From positions 62,001-126,000 of the forward strand of contig JACKPK010000005.1 of the NCBI GenBank assembly GCA_024233595.1: a stretch of DNA of 64,000 nucleotides, given 5' to 3'. Below the pieces are notes generated by a model. That model made no database searches. It was given only the letters and a program-made list of their open reading frames with translations, and was not told the DNA's origin. The position numbers were made by a program, and so were the translations under genes. How positions within the stretch are numbered: position 1 is the first letter of the stretch; each line of letters opens with the position of its first letter. The DNA is from Deltaproteobacteria bacterium. GTDB taxonomy: Bacteria; UBA10199; JADGCS01. Shown piece by piece: positions 8,623 to 17,492 of this stretch.

Positions 8623-8658
8623 AGACCTTCGTCATGCATCGTCCTTCGTCATGTTTTT
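8623..8658. repeat. Two copies of the 13-bp repeat, right of the RAYT gene
   Basis: GACCTTCGTCATG (8624-8636) and GTCCTTCGTCATG (8641-8653) are separated by 4 bases. They are exact reverse complements of the two left-hand copies at 7438-7450 and 7489-7501. A further exact copy sits at the start of mazG (63379-63391, minus-strand sense). Confidence 0.8.
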
Positions 8659-8674
8659 TGTTTTTTGTTTGGGG

Positions 8675-10495
8675 CTAAAATTCAAAAAACAAAGTTGTTT
8701 TAGCGGCTACCGCTAAATCGGCTTTATCAAATAAAATGGTGTCGACAATTCCTGTTGGGGCGCTGCTGTCGTTTTTGATGTCGTAAAGCGGGCCCGGAAT
8801 GAAAACGCCTGCGGTGGTTTTCCATTTGAGCGCTTCAAAGAGCGTGGCTTCCACGCTGGCATCCACTTCAAAACCATACCAACGCGATTTGTTCTGAATG
8901 TGAGGGAGCGTTGATGCCCCTGTGATGGCCGCTAAATCTAAGTCGAGGTTATTTTTTGGAGCAATCGCCGTGATGGCTTTGAGACCAACTTTAAAGTCTT
9001 CGGCCCAAGGCACGCCACTGGTGATGTCGAATTCATGTTTGTACTCGACTGTAAAGTAAATGGCGTTGTTGATGTAATTAGGACTCATGGGCACGCGACC
9101 TAGTTCCGTGACTCCACCAATGACAAGGGCAGGCGAAGTACCAATGGGCTGATCAAAGAGAATCAAAGCGATATCGTAGTCAGGCCGGAAACCCAATTGC
9201 GTGATTTTGGAAGACAGTGGGTTTTGATCACCACTGGCGTAACCAGTCTGCACGTGAACCTCGCCACCAAAATCCCATTCGGCATCGAACTCCAAAGCCC
9301 CCATGATCACACTCAAGTCGTTTTGTGTGCCAGACAAAGGCAATTCAATCGGAGATGTTAAAGGGTTGGTGATGCCCGCTTGCGATGCAGCATCTAAAGC
9401 AATGGCGTCCACTGCTAAGCCTGGTGCAATTTTACCGCCAAAATAAACCGCTTCAAATTTTACAGTGTAATTTTTTAAGAAGTGAATGTGCCCGTACAAA
9501 TCGACAAAGTAAACAAGGGTGTCGCCATCGATGCCCGCTGGCAATTCAATCAGATCGTTTGTTTGGCCATCGTTGTCGATGTCGACATTGGGATCAGTTG
9601 TGTCGGTGAGGTCATTACATTTATAACTATTGGGCCGGCGATCGTCACTGGTACAATCATCAATGTATTGTGCCGTGGTCGTGTAGTCGCCATCGTTGCC
9701 ATCACGAAAACGAACGCCACCCAAAGCACCAAAGGCAAAATTAGGGCCTTGGTACAAAACCAAAGCGCCGGCTTGCATGACATCATTCCAGTTTGATGAA
9801 AACGGAACATCAAAACCTTGTACCGAAGGATCCAAAGACGCTTCGTAAGCAAAGTCATAAGAAAAACCAAAATTAAGACGGTGACCATTTTTTAAAGGCA
9901 GACCTGCTAAATAAAGAATACGATCATAGGTGTCGCCGAAGTCACCTTCCATGCTGTTGCCATCGTTGTTGAATATCCCCAGACCAAATTGAGAAGCCTG
10001 ACGACCAATGCGAAACTGACCAGCACTGGTGAGGATGTCGACCCAAAGCCGTCTGACATTCACAGCGCCACCGCCACCACCAAGAGGATCACCACCAGAA
10101 GGGCTGATCACACCAAAAGGACCGTTGGCGGGAGTCATACTGACATCGCCAACAACGGGGTTAGAAATAAGAAGCGAGGTGACTTGTGATTGACCAAAAA
10201 GCAGGTTGTCTAAAAAATCTAACTGACCGTGAATCGAAATGTGGTCGTTGATTTTTAAACTTGGGTTCAAGCGAAATCGTTGCTGCGCAAAAGCAATGGT
10301 GCCAAAACGATCGTTGGTGTCGTTTGTTAAATCACCAGGAACCACACCCGCGTTTGGTTTTTGTAAGTCGAGATCGTGGGTGTATTCGAAACGCAGACGG
10401 TAATAACCGTGGGCAGAAAATTCCAAAGCATGCGCCAAATCCGAATAAAGCAGGGTAAAGCTTAAGAGTAAAAATAAGATTTTAAAGGTTCTCAT
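8675..10495 (-). CDS. Outer-membrane beta-barrel (porin-like) protein
   Basis: Probable outer-membrane porin of about 606 residues. A signal peptide (MRTFKILFLLLSFTLLYS, cleaved after AHA) is followed by EFSAHGYYRLRFEYTHDLD, an opening strand common in such barrels. Many alternating strands follow, and the chain ends KTTLFFEF, with the terminal Phe expected of BAM substrates. A DIDNDGQTND stretch near residue 300 looks like a calcium-binding loop. The start at 10495 places the signal peptide at the N-terminus; an in-frame start 27 codons upstream adds a non-signal leader. It stands alone. Substrate is not predictable. Confidence 0.8.
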   Translation of the reverse strand: MRTFKILFLLLSFTLLYSDLAHALEFSAHGYYRLRFEYTHDLDLQKPNAGVVPGDLTNDTNDRFGTIAFAQQRFRLNPSLKINDHISIHGQLDFLDNLLFGQSQVTSLLISNPVVGDVSMTPANGPFGVISPSGGDPLGGGGGAVNVRRLWVDILTSAGQFRIGRQASQFGLGIFNNDGNSMEGDFGDTYDRILYLAGLPLKNGHRLNFGFSYDFAYEASLDPSVQGFDVPFSSNWNDVMQAGALVLYQGPNFAFGALGGVRFRDGNDGDYTTTAQYIDDCTSDDRRPNSYKCNDLTDTTDPNVDIDNDGQTNDLIELPAGIDGDTLVYFVDLYGHIHFLKNYTVKFEAVYFGGKIAPGLAVDAIALDAASQAGITNPLTSPIELPLSGTQNDLSVIMGALEFDAEWDFGGEVHVQTGYASGDQNPLSSKITQLGFRPDYDIALILFDQPIGTSPALVIGGVTELGRVPMSPNYINNAIYFTVEYKHEFDITSGVPWAEDFKVGLKAITAIAPKNNLDLDLAAITGASTLPHIQNKSRWYGFEVDASVEATLFEALKWKTTAGVFIPGPLYDIKNDSSAPTGIVDTILFDKADLAVAAKTTLFFEF

Positions 10496-10796
10496 TCTGT
10501 CCAGTTTCCTTGTTGTGGTCGGTGAAATGCCGCCAAAGCGCGTAAACACCGATTTTTGCAAACTTTGCTTTCCCATGCTTGGAATCCACCCATTAAAAAC
10601 TTAAAATTTGAAATAAATCAATAAGTTATTGTAGTAAGCGGGGATGACAATTTTGCAAAAGGGTTTTTGTTGTCACGACCTTTTTACTGTCTTGGCTACA
10701 CAAGTCGCCTTGATCGCAGAAAGGTTGCGCTAAATCGCATTGCAAAATGCTGCACCTTGTCGCAGAGAGTCGTGATTCTTAATTTTGGTAAAGTTT
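10496..10796. other. Divergent intergenic region between porin-like gene and RNase J
   Basis: About 300 bases without a gene. Both flanking genes start from here in opposite directions. TGACAA and TTGTCA form an inverted pair 20 bases apart near 10645-10678, and weak TTGTCA -35-like elements exist on the minus strand. I see no RNA gene or strong terminator. Confidence 0.4.
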
Positions 10797-12458
10797 ATGA
10801 CAGATACAGTAAAAGGCGTTCGGTTGATTCCATTGGGTGGTCTTGGGGAGACTGGGGCGCTCAACACCATGTTATACGAGACAGAAAATGACGCGATCTT
10901 AGTCGATTGTGGCGTCCAATTTGTGGATGACCGCTTTCCAGGAGCTTCGGTCATCATTCCCGATTTTTCTTATTTGGATTTTATCAAACACAAAATACGA
11001 GCGGTGGTGTTAACGCATGGTCACGAAGATCACATTGGCGCCTTGCCTTACTTATTAAAAAATCACGGACTACCCGTTTACGCGACTGAATTCACAAGAG
11101 GTGTCGTGCGCGGCAAATTAGAAGAGTTTGGTTTAGAGAGCACCGAAATTTGTCCTCTTGAATTTGGCAAGCCAGTCACCATCGGGGATTTTCAAATCGA
11201 TCCTGTGTTTGTGAATCACAGCATGATCGACGTGGCGGCGTTGCTCATTAACGCCTGCGACCAAAAAATATTTCATTGCACTGATTTTAAAATCGATCAC
11301 TCGGCACCAGAAGGCAAAGCCACGGATTTGGCACGCTTTAACGAAATCGGAAAGCAGGGCTTGGATTTGTTTTTGTCAGATTCCACCAACTCATTGTCAC
11401 CAGGTTGGACAAATTCTGAATTCCAGGTTCGTTCTAATCTCATTGAAGTCTTCACCAAAACCCAAGGGAGGATCCTGACCTGTTTATTTTCATCGAACAC
11501 CATCCGCATTCAAAGTTTATTAGAGTGTGCTCGCATCACAAAAAGAAAAGTCGCGTTCACCGGACGCAGCACAAAAGAGTATGTGCGTATTGCCATGGCG
11601 CAAAATCGTTTGAACGATAGCGGCGTGGAGATCATGGATATTGAAGAGTTAGCCGGTTATCCTGATGAAGAGGTGTTGGTGATTGTGACAGGCTCGCAGG
11701 CAGAGCCTCGTTCTGTTTTAAGTCGCATGTCGCGTGGCATGTTCAAGCCTTTCCCGATCAAAGAGGGCGACACCTTGTTGATGTCATCTAAAATGATTCC
11801 AGGCAATGAAGGTCGTATTCTTGATATGCTAGATCGTCTTTGTGCCAAAGGCGCTCGTATTATCGAAACCGATCGCGAGCACCCGATTCATGCCTCTGGT
11901 CATGCCAAGCAAGATGAATTGCGTGAGGTCATTCGCTTACTCAAACCAAAACACTTTATTCCGATTCATGGCAGCTACCGCCATTTGATCAAGCACCAAG
12001 AAATTGCCATTGAAGAAGGTGTGTCACCACAAAACACCGCTATTGTTTTGAATGGCGACTTGGCAACTTTGAACGAACAAGGATTGCAAAAGCAACCAGG
12101 CTTGGGGCCCAGTGTTGAATTTGTCAGCGAAAATTTAAACGACATGATTTTAGGCGATGCGATTCAAAGACGCCGCAAAATGGCGTGGAATGGTTGTGTT
12201 TTTGTTTCGGTGATTTACAATCATGCTGAATCAAAGGTGCAGCTGCCAGTGCAGGCTTTTTCGGAAGGGATTTTTGGTGGTCCTCGCGAAGCCGAATTGA
12301 TCAAAAAGCTTAAAGAACATTTGGAAGAGAAAGTGCTTAACGAAACCTATCTTGATTACGAAAAGGTGGTTAAGTTTTTTAAAGTCGAAACCCGACATTT
12401 TTATAAAGTGAACACGAGCATTCGACCTGAAGTGGTTGTGGTTCGACACGATATTTAA
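10797..12458 (+). CDS. rnj: Ribonuclease J
   Basis: Metallo-beta-lactamase/beta-CASP ribonuclease with endo- and 5'-3' exonuclease activity in mRNA decay and rRNA maturation. The zinc motif THGHEDHIGALPYLL (HxHxDH) lies near residue 77, VNHSMID and HCTDFKIDH follow, and the RMMBL-type block with IPIHGSYRHLIKH is near 390. The N-terminal IPLGGLGETGALNTM is a signature. Length is 553 residues from the ATG at 10797, within the family's 550-560. A TTG four codons earlier is possible; neither has a strong ribosome site. It is followed by ychF after 25 bases. Confidence 0.94.
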   Translation: MTDTVKGVRLIPLGGLGETGALNTMLYETENDAILVDCGVQFVDDRFPGASVIIPDFSYLDFIKHKIRAVVLTHGHEDHIGALPYLLKNHGLPVYATEFTRGVVRGKLEEFGLESTEICPLEFGKPVTIGDFQIDPVFVNHSMIDVAALLINACDQKIFHCTDFKIDHSAPEGKATDLARFNEIGKQGLDLFLSDSTNSLSPGWTNSEFQVRSNLIEVFTKTQGRILTCLFSSNTIRIQSLLECARITKRKVAFTGRSTKEYVRIAMAQNRLNDSGVEIMDIEELAGYPDEEVLVIVTGSQAEPRSVLSRMSRGMFKPFPIKEGDTLLMSSKMIPGNEGRILDMLDRLCAKGARIIETDREHPIHASGHAKQDELREVIRLLKPKHFIPIHGSYRHLIKHQEIAIEEGVSPQNTAIVLNGDLATLNEQGLQKQPGLGPSVEFVSENLNDMILGDAIQRRRKMAWNGCVFVSVIYNHAESKVQLPVQAFSEGIFGGPREAELIKKLKEHLEEKVLNETYLDYEKVVKFFKVETRHFYKVNTSIRPEVVVVRHDI

Positions 12459-12483
12459 AATTCCCAAGAAATGAGGAGAAAAA

Positions 12484-13578
12484 ATGGGACTGAATTGTGG
12501 CATCGTTGGCTTACCCAACGTTGGAAAATCAACTTTGTTTAATGCGCTCACCAATGCGGGCGCGGAGTCTGCCAATTATCCGTTTTGTACCATTGAGCCC
12601 AATAAGGGCATTGTGACAGTGCCGGATCAGCGTCTTCAAGAAATCAGCGCACGCATCAAACCCAAAGAGCTCATTCCCACTGCGATTGAGTTTGTCGACA
12701 TTGCTGGTTTGGTCAAAGGCGCTTCCAAAGGGGAAGGCTTGGGTAACCAGTTTTTGGGCAACATCAAAAGCACAGATGCCGTGGTGCATGTGGTTCGTTG
12801 TTTTGAAGATAGCGATGTGGTGCATGTGGATGGCAATGTTGATCCTATTCGCGACATTGAAACCATTAAAACAGAATTGATGTTGGCTGACCTGGAATCC
12901 GTTGATCGTAAAATCGAAAAGAATCAACGTTTGGTCAAAGGACAAGATAAACACGCGCAAGCACAACAAGAGGTTTTGTTGCTTCTTAAAGCCCATCTTG
13001 AAGATTTTAAAATGGCGCGTTCGCTTGAGTTGTCAAAAGAGCAAAAAGCTTTGATCCGCGAGTTGTTTCTGATCACGATCAAACCTTATTTTTATGTTTG
13101 TAACGTTGATGAAGCTCAAGTGCAAGAAGATGGTCCTGCGGTCAAAGCGGTTAAAGAATACGCACAAAAAGAAGGAGCGCAAGCCATTAAGATTTGCGGA
13201 AAGCTGGAATCAGAAATGGCAGAATTAGGTCCAGAAGAAAAAAAGGAGTTTTTAAGCGACTACGGTTTAGAACTTCCTGGATTAGAATTAATGGCGCGCA
13301 CAGCTTATGATTTATTAGACCTGATCACTTATTTCACTGCTGGCGAAAAAGAAGTGCGGGCTTGGACCATTCACAAAGGTGATTTGGCGCCGCAGGCAGC
13401 CGGCGTGATTCACAGCGATTTTGAAAAAGGTTTTATCAAAGCAGAAGTGTATCATTACAATGATTTGGTAAAACACGGCACAGTGGCTAAGCTAAAAGAG
13501 GCTGGTTTGTATCGTTTGGAAGGAAAAGACTACCTTGTTAAAGACGGCGATGTGATGTTGTTCAAATTTAACGTGTAA
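12484..13578 (+). CDS. ychF: Redox-regulated ATPase YchF (OLA1 family GTPase fold)
   Basis: Obg-related P-loop ATPase that associates with ribosomes; its exact role is unsettled. The N-terminus has G1 GLPNVGKST, then NYPFCTIEPNKGIV and the G3 region DIAGLVKGASKGEGLGNQFL. The middle is a coiled coil (about residues 130-200) and the C-terminus is a TGS domain (ITYFTAGEKEVRAWTIHKG). At 364 residues it matches the usual 363. GAGGAG is found 6-7 bases upstream of the ATG. It sits in a same-strand run rnj-ychF-unknown-recG with short gaps. Confidence 0.96.
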   Translation: MGLNCGIVGLPNVGKSTLFNALTNAGAESANYPFCTIEPNKGIVTVPDQRLQEISARIKPKELIPTAIEFVDIAGLVKGASKGEGLGNQFLGNIKSTDAVVHVVRCFEDSDVVHVDGNVDPIRDIETIKTELMLADLESVDRKIEKNQRLVKGQDKHAQAQQEVLLLLKAHLEDFKMARSLELSKEQKALIRELFLITIKPYFYVCNVDEAQVQEDGPAVKAVKEYAQKEGAQAIKICGKLESEMAELGPEEKKEFLSDYGLELPGLELMARTAYDLLDLITYFTAGEKEVRAWTIHKGDLAPQAAGVIHSDFEKGFIKAEVYHYNDLVKHGTVAKLKEAGLYRLEGKDYLVKDGDVMLFKFNV

Positions 13579-13586
13579 GGAAAATA

Positions 13587-14408
13587 ATGCGTTTTTTAAC
13601 TCTCATCTTAGGTTTTGTGTTTTGTTTGCTTAGCTCTTTGGCTTTTGCACAAGCCATTCCCTTAGATAACTTGAATATCACCATTGAGCCGCAAGAAATC
13701 TCTGATTCAGGGGCTATGGGGCAAAAATCCATTCGCGTTGATCAAAACGCGCGCGGGGTTAAAATCAGCTGGTACAGCTTGGTTAAAGAACTCGACAAAG
13801 AAGCCTATTACCCCACTTATAAAATCCGAGCACGTCGTGGCATTATGGAGGTCGATGGTTTCGAAGGAAAGGTCGGTTTTTTTCAGCCCATCCTTTGGGG
13901 CAATGGTTATTTGCGCTTAGACACAGTATTGCCTTTGTGGTTACCACCCGAGGTCTTAAACTTAAAAGGACGCCAACGTTTAAAGTTCAACGCGGGCATC
14001 ATTGGCAACCGTAAGGTTTTACTCAAGGCGGCACCAGATGCGGCGTTTGAGCAAATGAGCTTCATAGATTCTCTTTACCGTCAGTATGTGAATGCGGGAG
14101 AACCGCGTGGTGATCTTGACATCAGCAGGAGTGAGCGGAAGCGCGTGAAGGATTTTGTAGATGAGTTTTTTGAAGTGCAGCGTTTGGCCAAAGTCGATGC
14201 AGAATTACAAATCAATGGCAGCACCAAAGAGTTTCCGGCCTTGGTCATTGGCAATGATTACTTTCAGTTCGTGGTTATAGACGACCCCTTGAACCCCTTG
14301 GTGTTGTCTTTTAAACTTTTTCCCAAAGAGGCGCCGCGCTTTTTAAGAAAAATCTTTAAGGCTTTTAAGAAGGATGTTGAGTTCCGTGTGACTCAGATTC
14401 AGTATTAA
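13587..14408 (+). CDS. Secreted protein of unknown function
   Basis: I do not recognise the family. A clear signal peptide (MRFLTLILGFVFCLLSSLAFAQA) implies export to the periplasm or outer membrane. The mature part (about 250 residues) is mixed alpha/beta without Cys pairs or obvious catalytic motifs; it has a run RSERKRVKDFVDEFFEVQR and a basic C-terminal stretch. AAGGA precedes the ATG. It lies 8 bases after ychF and 10 before recG, so it is probably co-transcribed with them, which says little about its role. Confidence 0.75.
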   Translation: MRFLTLILGFVFCLLSSLAFAQAIPLDNLNITIEPQEISDSGAMGQKSIRVDQNARGVKISWYSLVKELDKEAYYPTYKIRARRGIMEVDGFEGKVGFFQPILWGNGYLRLDTVLPLWLPPEVLNLKGRQRLKFNAGIIGNRKVLLKAAPDAAFEQMSFIDSLYRQYVNAGEPRGDLDISRSERKRVKDFVDEFFEVQRLAKVDAELQINGSTKEFPALVIGNDYFQFVVIDDPLNPLVLSFKLFPKEAPRFLRKIFKAFKKDVEFRVTQIQY

Positions 14409-14418
14409 GGAAAGACTC

Positions 14419-16533
14419 ATGTCTGAATTGCAGCCCAATACCCCTGTGCAGTATTTAAAGGGGGTTGGTCCGCACATTGCTCAGCTTCTCAATAAAAAAT
14501 CAGTCTACACCGCTTGGGACATGTTATTTTATTTGCCAGTTAAGTATGTTGATCGGCGTAAAATCCACAACAGTCACACTCTTCCCATAGATAAAGCACA
14601 AACTTATTTAGGAGAGGTTCAAAAAATATCGCAACACCGCTTGGGGCGTACAAAAAGAAAAGTGCTCGAAATCACGCTTTCCGATGAATCGGGGCAGGTG
14701 AAAATCAGTTTTTTTAAATTCAACGAATCTTATCTTAGAAAAAAATACGCACCAGGAACCAAGGTTTTGGCCTTTGGGGATGTCAAAGCTTATCGCGGTT
14801 TCAAATCCATGGTGCATCCCGAAATGGATGTTTGGGACGAAGATCATCAAGATGATGTTGCTAAAATAGTGCCTTTTTATTCTCTGACTGAAGGGCTGTA
14901 TCAAAGAACAATACGCAGAATTTTTGAAAAGAATTTAGAAGATCTATTAGGTGTGGTTGTCGATGACCCGCTTTCTGTGCGTGATGAAGGTTCTGTGCAG
15001 ATCTCTTTGAGTGATGCTTTTAGAAATGTGCACAGCCCTGTAGCAGATTCACGGATCGATGAGTTTAATGAACAACGGTCGCCGTATCATCAGCGAATCA
15101 TTTATGATGAGTTCTTTTATTTGCAGTTGGGTCTTATCTCAAAACGTTACAAGCAGTCTCAGAAAAAAGCATTTGAGATCAAATCAAGCAAAACACTTTA
15201 CGGAAAAGCATTGGGCCTTTTGCCCTTTAAGCTCACGTCTCATCAAGAAGAGGCTTTGCAAGAAATCGAAAACGATTTTGCCACTGGTGTGGCTATGAAC
15301 CGTATGTTGCAAGGCGATGTTGGTTCTGGAAAAACCATCGTGGCCTTTTTGTCATCGCTCATGGCAATTGAGTCTGGTTACCAAGTGGCCTTAATGGCTC
15401 CCACAGAAATTTTGGCCGAACAGCATTTTAAGAATTTATTTTCTTACGAAGAAGAACTCGGGATCCGGATTGAACTGCTAAAAGGTTCTGTGAAAGCAGC
15501 ACAGCGCAAACGCATTCTTTATGATTTGGAACAGGGAGTGGTTAATTTATTGATTGGCACTCACGCTTTACTGACTGAAGATGTGATTTTTAGAGACTTG
15601 GGTTTTGTGATCATTGATGAACAGCATCGTTTTGGTGTGGAACAACGGGCGCAGTTAAAAAATAAAACCAAATACAAGCAAGGTGACATCAGCCCGCATT
15701 TGCTCTTCATGAGTGCCACGCCTATCCCGCGATCTTTATCGATGTGTGTCTATGGTGATTTGCAACTGAGTCTGATCAAAGAACGCCCGAAGGGGCGCAA
15801 GCCAATCACCACTAAAGTGTTTCGTGAAAAACAGCGCAACAAAATGTACACGCTCATTCAACAAGAACTTCAAAAAGGTCGTCAGGCCTATTTTGTGTAC
15901 CCTTTGGTCGAAGAAAGTGAAAAATTAGATTTAAAAAACGCGACACTCATGCACCAAGAATTAGAAAAGGCCTTTCCCGATTTTAAAGTTGGTCTTGTGC
16001 ATGGCAAAATGAAAGCTGCTGATAAAGAATCTGTGATGACCGAATACAAAGCAGGCGAAATCTCGATTTTAGTGGCAACCACTGTGGTTGAAGTTGGTGT
16101 TGATGTTCCGAATTCGACTATCATGGTCATTGAGCACGCTGAGCGTTTTGGTTTGGCGCAGTTGCATCAATTACGAGGTCGCGTTGGTCGGGGGAGCGAA
16201 CAGTCGTTTTGTTTTTTGATGGCAAGCTACGCACAATCGGAAGAATCGCGCTTTCGTTTAAAGGTGATGGAAGACACTAACGATGGTTTTGTGATCGCAG
16301 AAGAGGATTTAAAACTGCGTGGTCCTGGTGAGTTTTTAGGAACCAAACAAAGTGGTGTGCCTGATTTTCGATTGGCTCAGTTGGTCAAAGATGGGCATTT
16401 GCTCAAAGCAGCCAAAAAACGTGCTGAGATCATTTTAGAGCAAGATCCCGAGCTGCAAGATCCCAAACATCAAAAGCTCAAAGCCATCATGATGGAACGC
16501 TGGGGCAAGCGTTTGGATTTGTCTTTGGTTTAG
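14419..16533 (+). CDS. recG: ATP-dependent DNA helicase RecG
   Basis: Branch-migration helicase that remodels stalled forks and Holliday junctions. The N-terminal wedge/OB domain spans about residues 1-200. Helicase motifs are GDVGSGKT (motif I, about 301), VALMAPTEILAEQH (Ia), VIIDEQHRFGVEQR (II, DEQH), FMSATPIPRSL (III), and QLRGRVGRGSEQSFCF (VI). The length of 704 is typical. AAGGAAAGACTC precedes the ATG. It converges on the MBL-fold gene with 10 bases between. Confidence 0.97.
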   Translation: MSELQPNTPVQYLKGVGPHIAQLLNKKSVYTAWDMLFYLPVKYVDRRKIHNSHTLPIDKAQTYLGEVQKISQHRLGRTKRKVLEITLSDESGQVKISFFKFNESYLRKKYAPGTKVLAFGDVKAYRGFKSMVHPEMDVWDEDHQDDVAKIVPFYSLTEGLYQRTIRRIFEKNLEDLLGVVVDDPLSVRDEGSVQISLSDAFRNVHSPVADSRIDEFNEQRSPYHQRIIYDEFFYLQLGLISKRYKQSQKKAFEIKSSKTLYGKALGLLPFKLTSHQEEALQEIENDFATGVAMNRMLQGDVGSGKTIVAFLSSLMAIESGYQVALMAPTEILAEQHFKNLFSYEEELGIRIELLKGSVKAAQRKRILYDLEQGVVNLLIGTHALLTEDVIFRDLGFVIIDEQHRFGVEQRAQLKNKTKYKQGDISPHLLFMSATPIPRSLSMCVYGDLQLSLIKERPKGRKPITTKVFREKQRNKMYTLIQQELQKGRQAYFVYPLVEESEKLDLKNATLMHQELEKAFPDFKVGLVHGKMKAADKESVMTEYKAGEISILVATTVVEVGVDVPNSTIMVIEHAERFGLAQLHQLRGRVGRGSEQSFCFLMASYAQSEESRFRLKVMEDTNDGFVIAEEDLKLRGPGEFLGTKQSGVPDFRLAQLVKDGHLLKAAKKRAEIILEQDPELQDPKHQKLKAIMMERWGKRLDLSLV

Positions 16534-16543
16534 ATTGCTGCAC

Positions 16544-17404
16544 TTAGACTAAAATGCTCATGCCTTCACGGGCCACATCTATTTTGAATTCTTTTGTCTT
16601 ACTGTCTTTTAAATTTTTGATTTGATAAGCAATGTCTTTGTCGGTGTTTTCGGGGGCATGATGTGTCAGAATAAGCTTTTTGGCGTGAGCTTCTGAGGCA
16701 AGGGCAATGGCATGCTGCCAAGAAGAATGCCCCCAGCCGCGGTGCTGTTTGTATTGATTATTAAAAAAATGCGCGTCACTGATTAACACTGATGTTTGCT
16801 GTAAAAATTTTTGCGTGTTTTTTTTGTGATTAGCAATTTGCCTTTTTGGAAGGTGCTCAAATTGGTTCAGAGGTTCTTGGTCGCAAAAGTACACAACGCT
16901 CTTTGATCCCGTGGTGATTTTTAATCCATAAGTTTGCCCGGGGTGGTTGAGTCGAATAAAATCAAGAGTCGCATTGGCTTTTTGCATGATCTCTTTGTGT
17001 GTGAGGAGTTTGGGTTTGCCAAGCAATTGGTTCCAATTGACGGGGAAAAGTTCACGATCAAAAATTTTATTTAATGAGGTTTTGAGTTTGCTGACAGACG
17101 AGGCGGGTCCGGTGAGAAAAATATTGTGATTCTTTTTATAAAATGGCGCAAAAAAAGGCAGGCCAGCGACATGATCTAAATGAAAATGAGACACAATGAT
17201 GAAAATGTTTTGGTAAGGGTTGTGTTTGGCGAGCTCGTCACCAAGGTTTTTTAAACCGGTGCCAGCGTCACAAATATACAAATTGTTTTGGCAGGCAATG
17301 CTGACACAGGATGTGTTTCCCCCAAATTTTGAAAATTCTTTGCCTGGCCGGGCAATGGATCCTCTTGTCCCCCAGAATCTGATTTCAAAATCCTTTTTCA
17401 TCAT
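16544..17404 (-). CDS. MBL-fold metallohydrolase (lactamase_B_2 type)
   Basis: Metallo-beta-lactamase-fold enzyme. The N-terminus RFWGTRGSIARPGKEFSKFG with GGNTSCV is the signature of a family of putative phosphodiesterases related to RNase Z and PhnP. The metal motif SHFHLDHVAGLPFF (HxHxDH) is near residue 72 and further ligands follow in RLNHPGQ, FCDQE and LTHHAPE. Length is 286. It is divergent from the cyclase gene across 88 bases. Since some cNMP phosphodiesterases are MBL-fold enzymes, a role in cyclic-nucleotide turnover is possible, but that is contextual inference only. Confidence 0.85.
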   Translation of the reverse strand: MMKKDFEIRFWGTRGSIARPGKEFSKFGGNTSCVSIACQNNLYICDAGTGLKNLGDELAKHNPYQNIFIIVSHFHLDHVAGLPFFAPFYKKNHNIFLTGPASSVSKLKTSLNKIFDRELFPVNWNQLLGKPKLLTHKEIMQKANATLDFIRLNHPGQTYGLKITTGSKSVVYFCDQEPLNQFEHLPKRQIANHKKNTQKFLQQTSVLISDAHFFNNQYKQHRGWGHSSWQHAIALASEAHAKKLILTHHAPENTDKDIAYQIKNLKDSKTKEFKIDVAREGMSILV

Positions 17405-17492
17405 GGTGTCTATTGAGCCTTTTGGAGCAAGATGGTCAAGTGTTTCTCAAAAAGAAGCTTTTCGTTTTTTGTGATTGTTGTAAGAAGAAAGC

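Larger units (their letters stand above)
7484..8658. mobile_element. RAYT gene with flanking inverted repeats (REPtron-like unit)
   Basis: The interval begins and ends with an 18-base perfect inverted repeat (minus strand at 7484-7501 and plus strand at 8641-8658 both read GTCCTTCGTCATGTTTTT). It contains a single gene, a Y1-type REP-associated transposase. Known RAYT genes are typically bracketed by inverted REP sequences, so this arrangement fits a REPtron. The 220 bases between the left repeat and the gene's stop hold no gene I can see. Whether the unit still moves is unknown; no target duplication was identified. Confidence 0.6.

Noticed and set aside
9482..9796. 104-codon plus-strand frame opposite the porin-like gene
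   Set aside because: Antisense shadow with Ile/Val/Thr bias and no ribosome site.
11326..11342. TTGGCACGCTTTAACG, resembling a -24 element
   Set aside because: It lacks the TTGC -12 element and lies inside the RNase J gene.
12529..12996. 155-codon minus-strand frame opposite ychF
   Set aside because: Shadow of a firmly identified gene; His/Asn/Phe-rich composition is typical of antisense frames.
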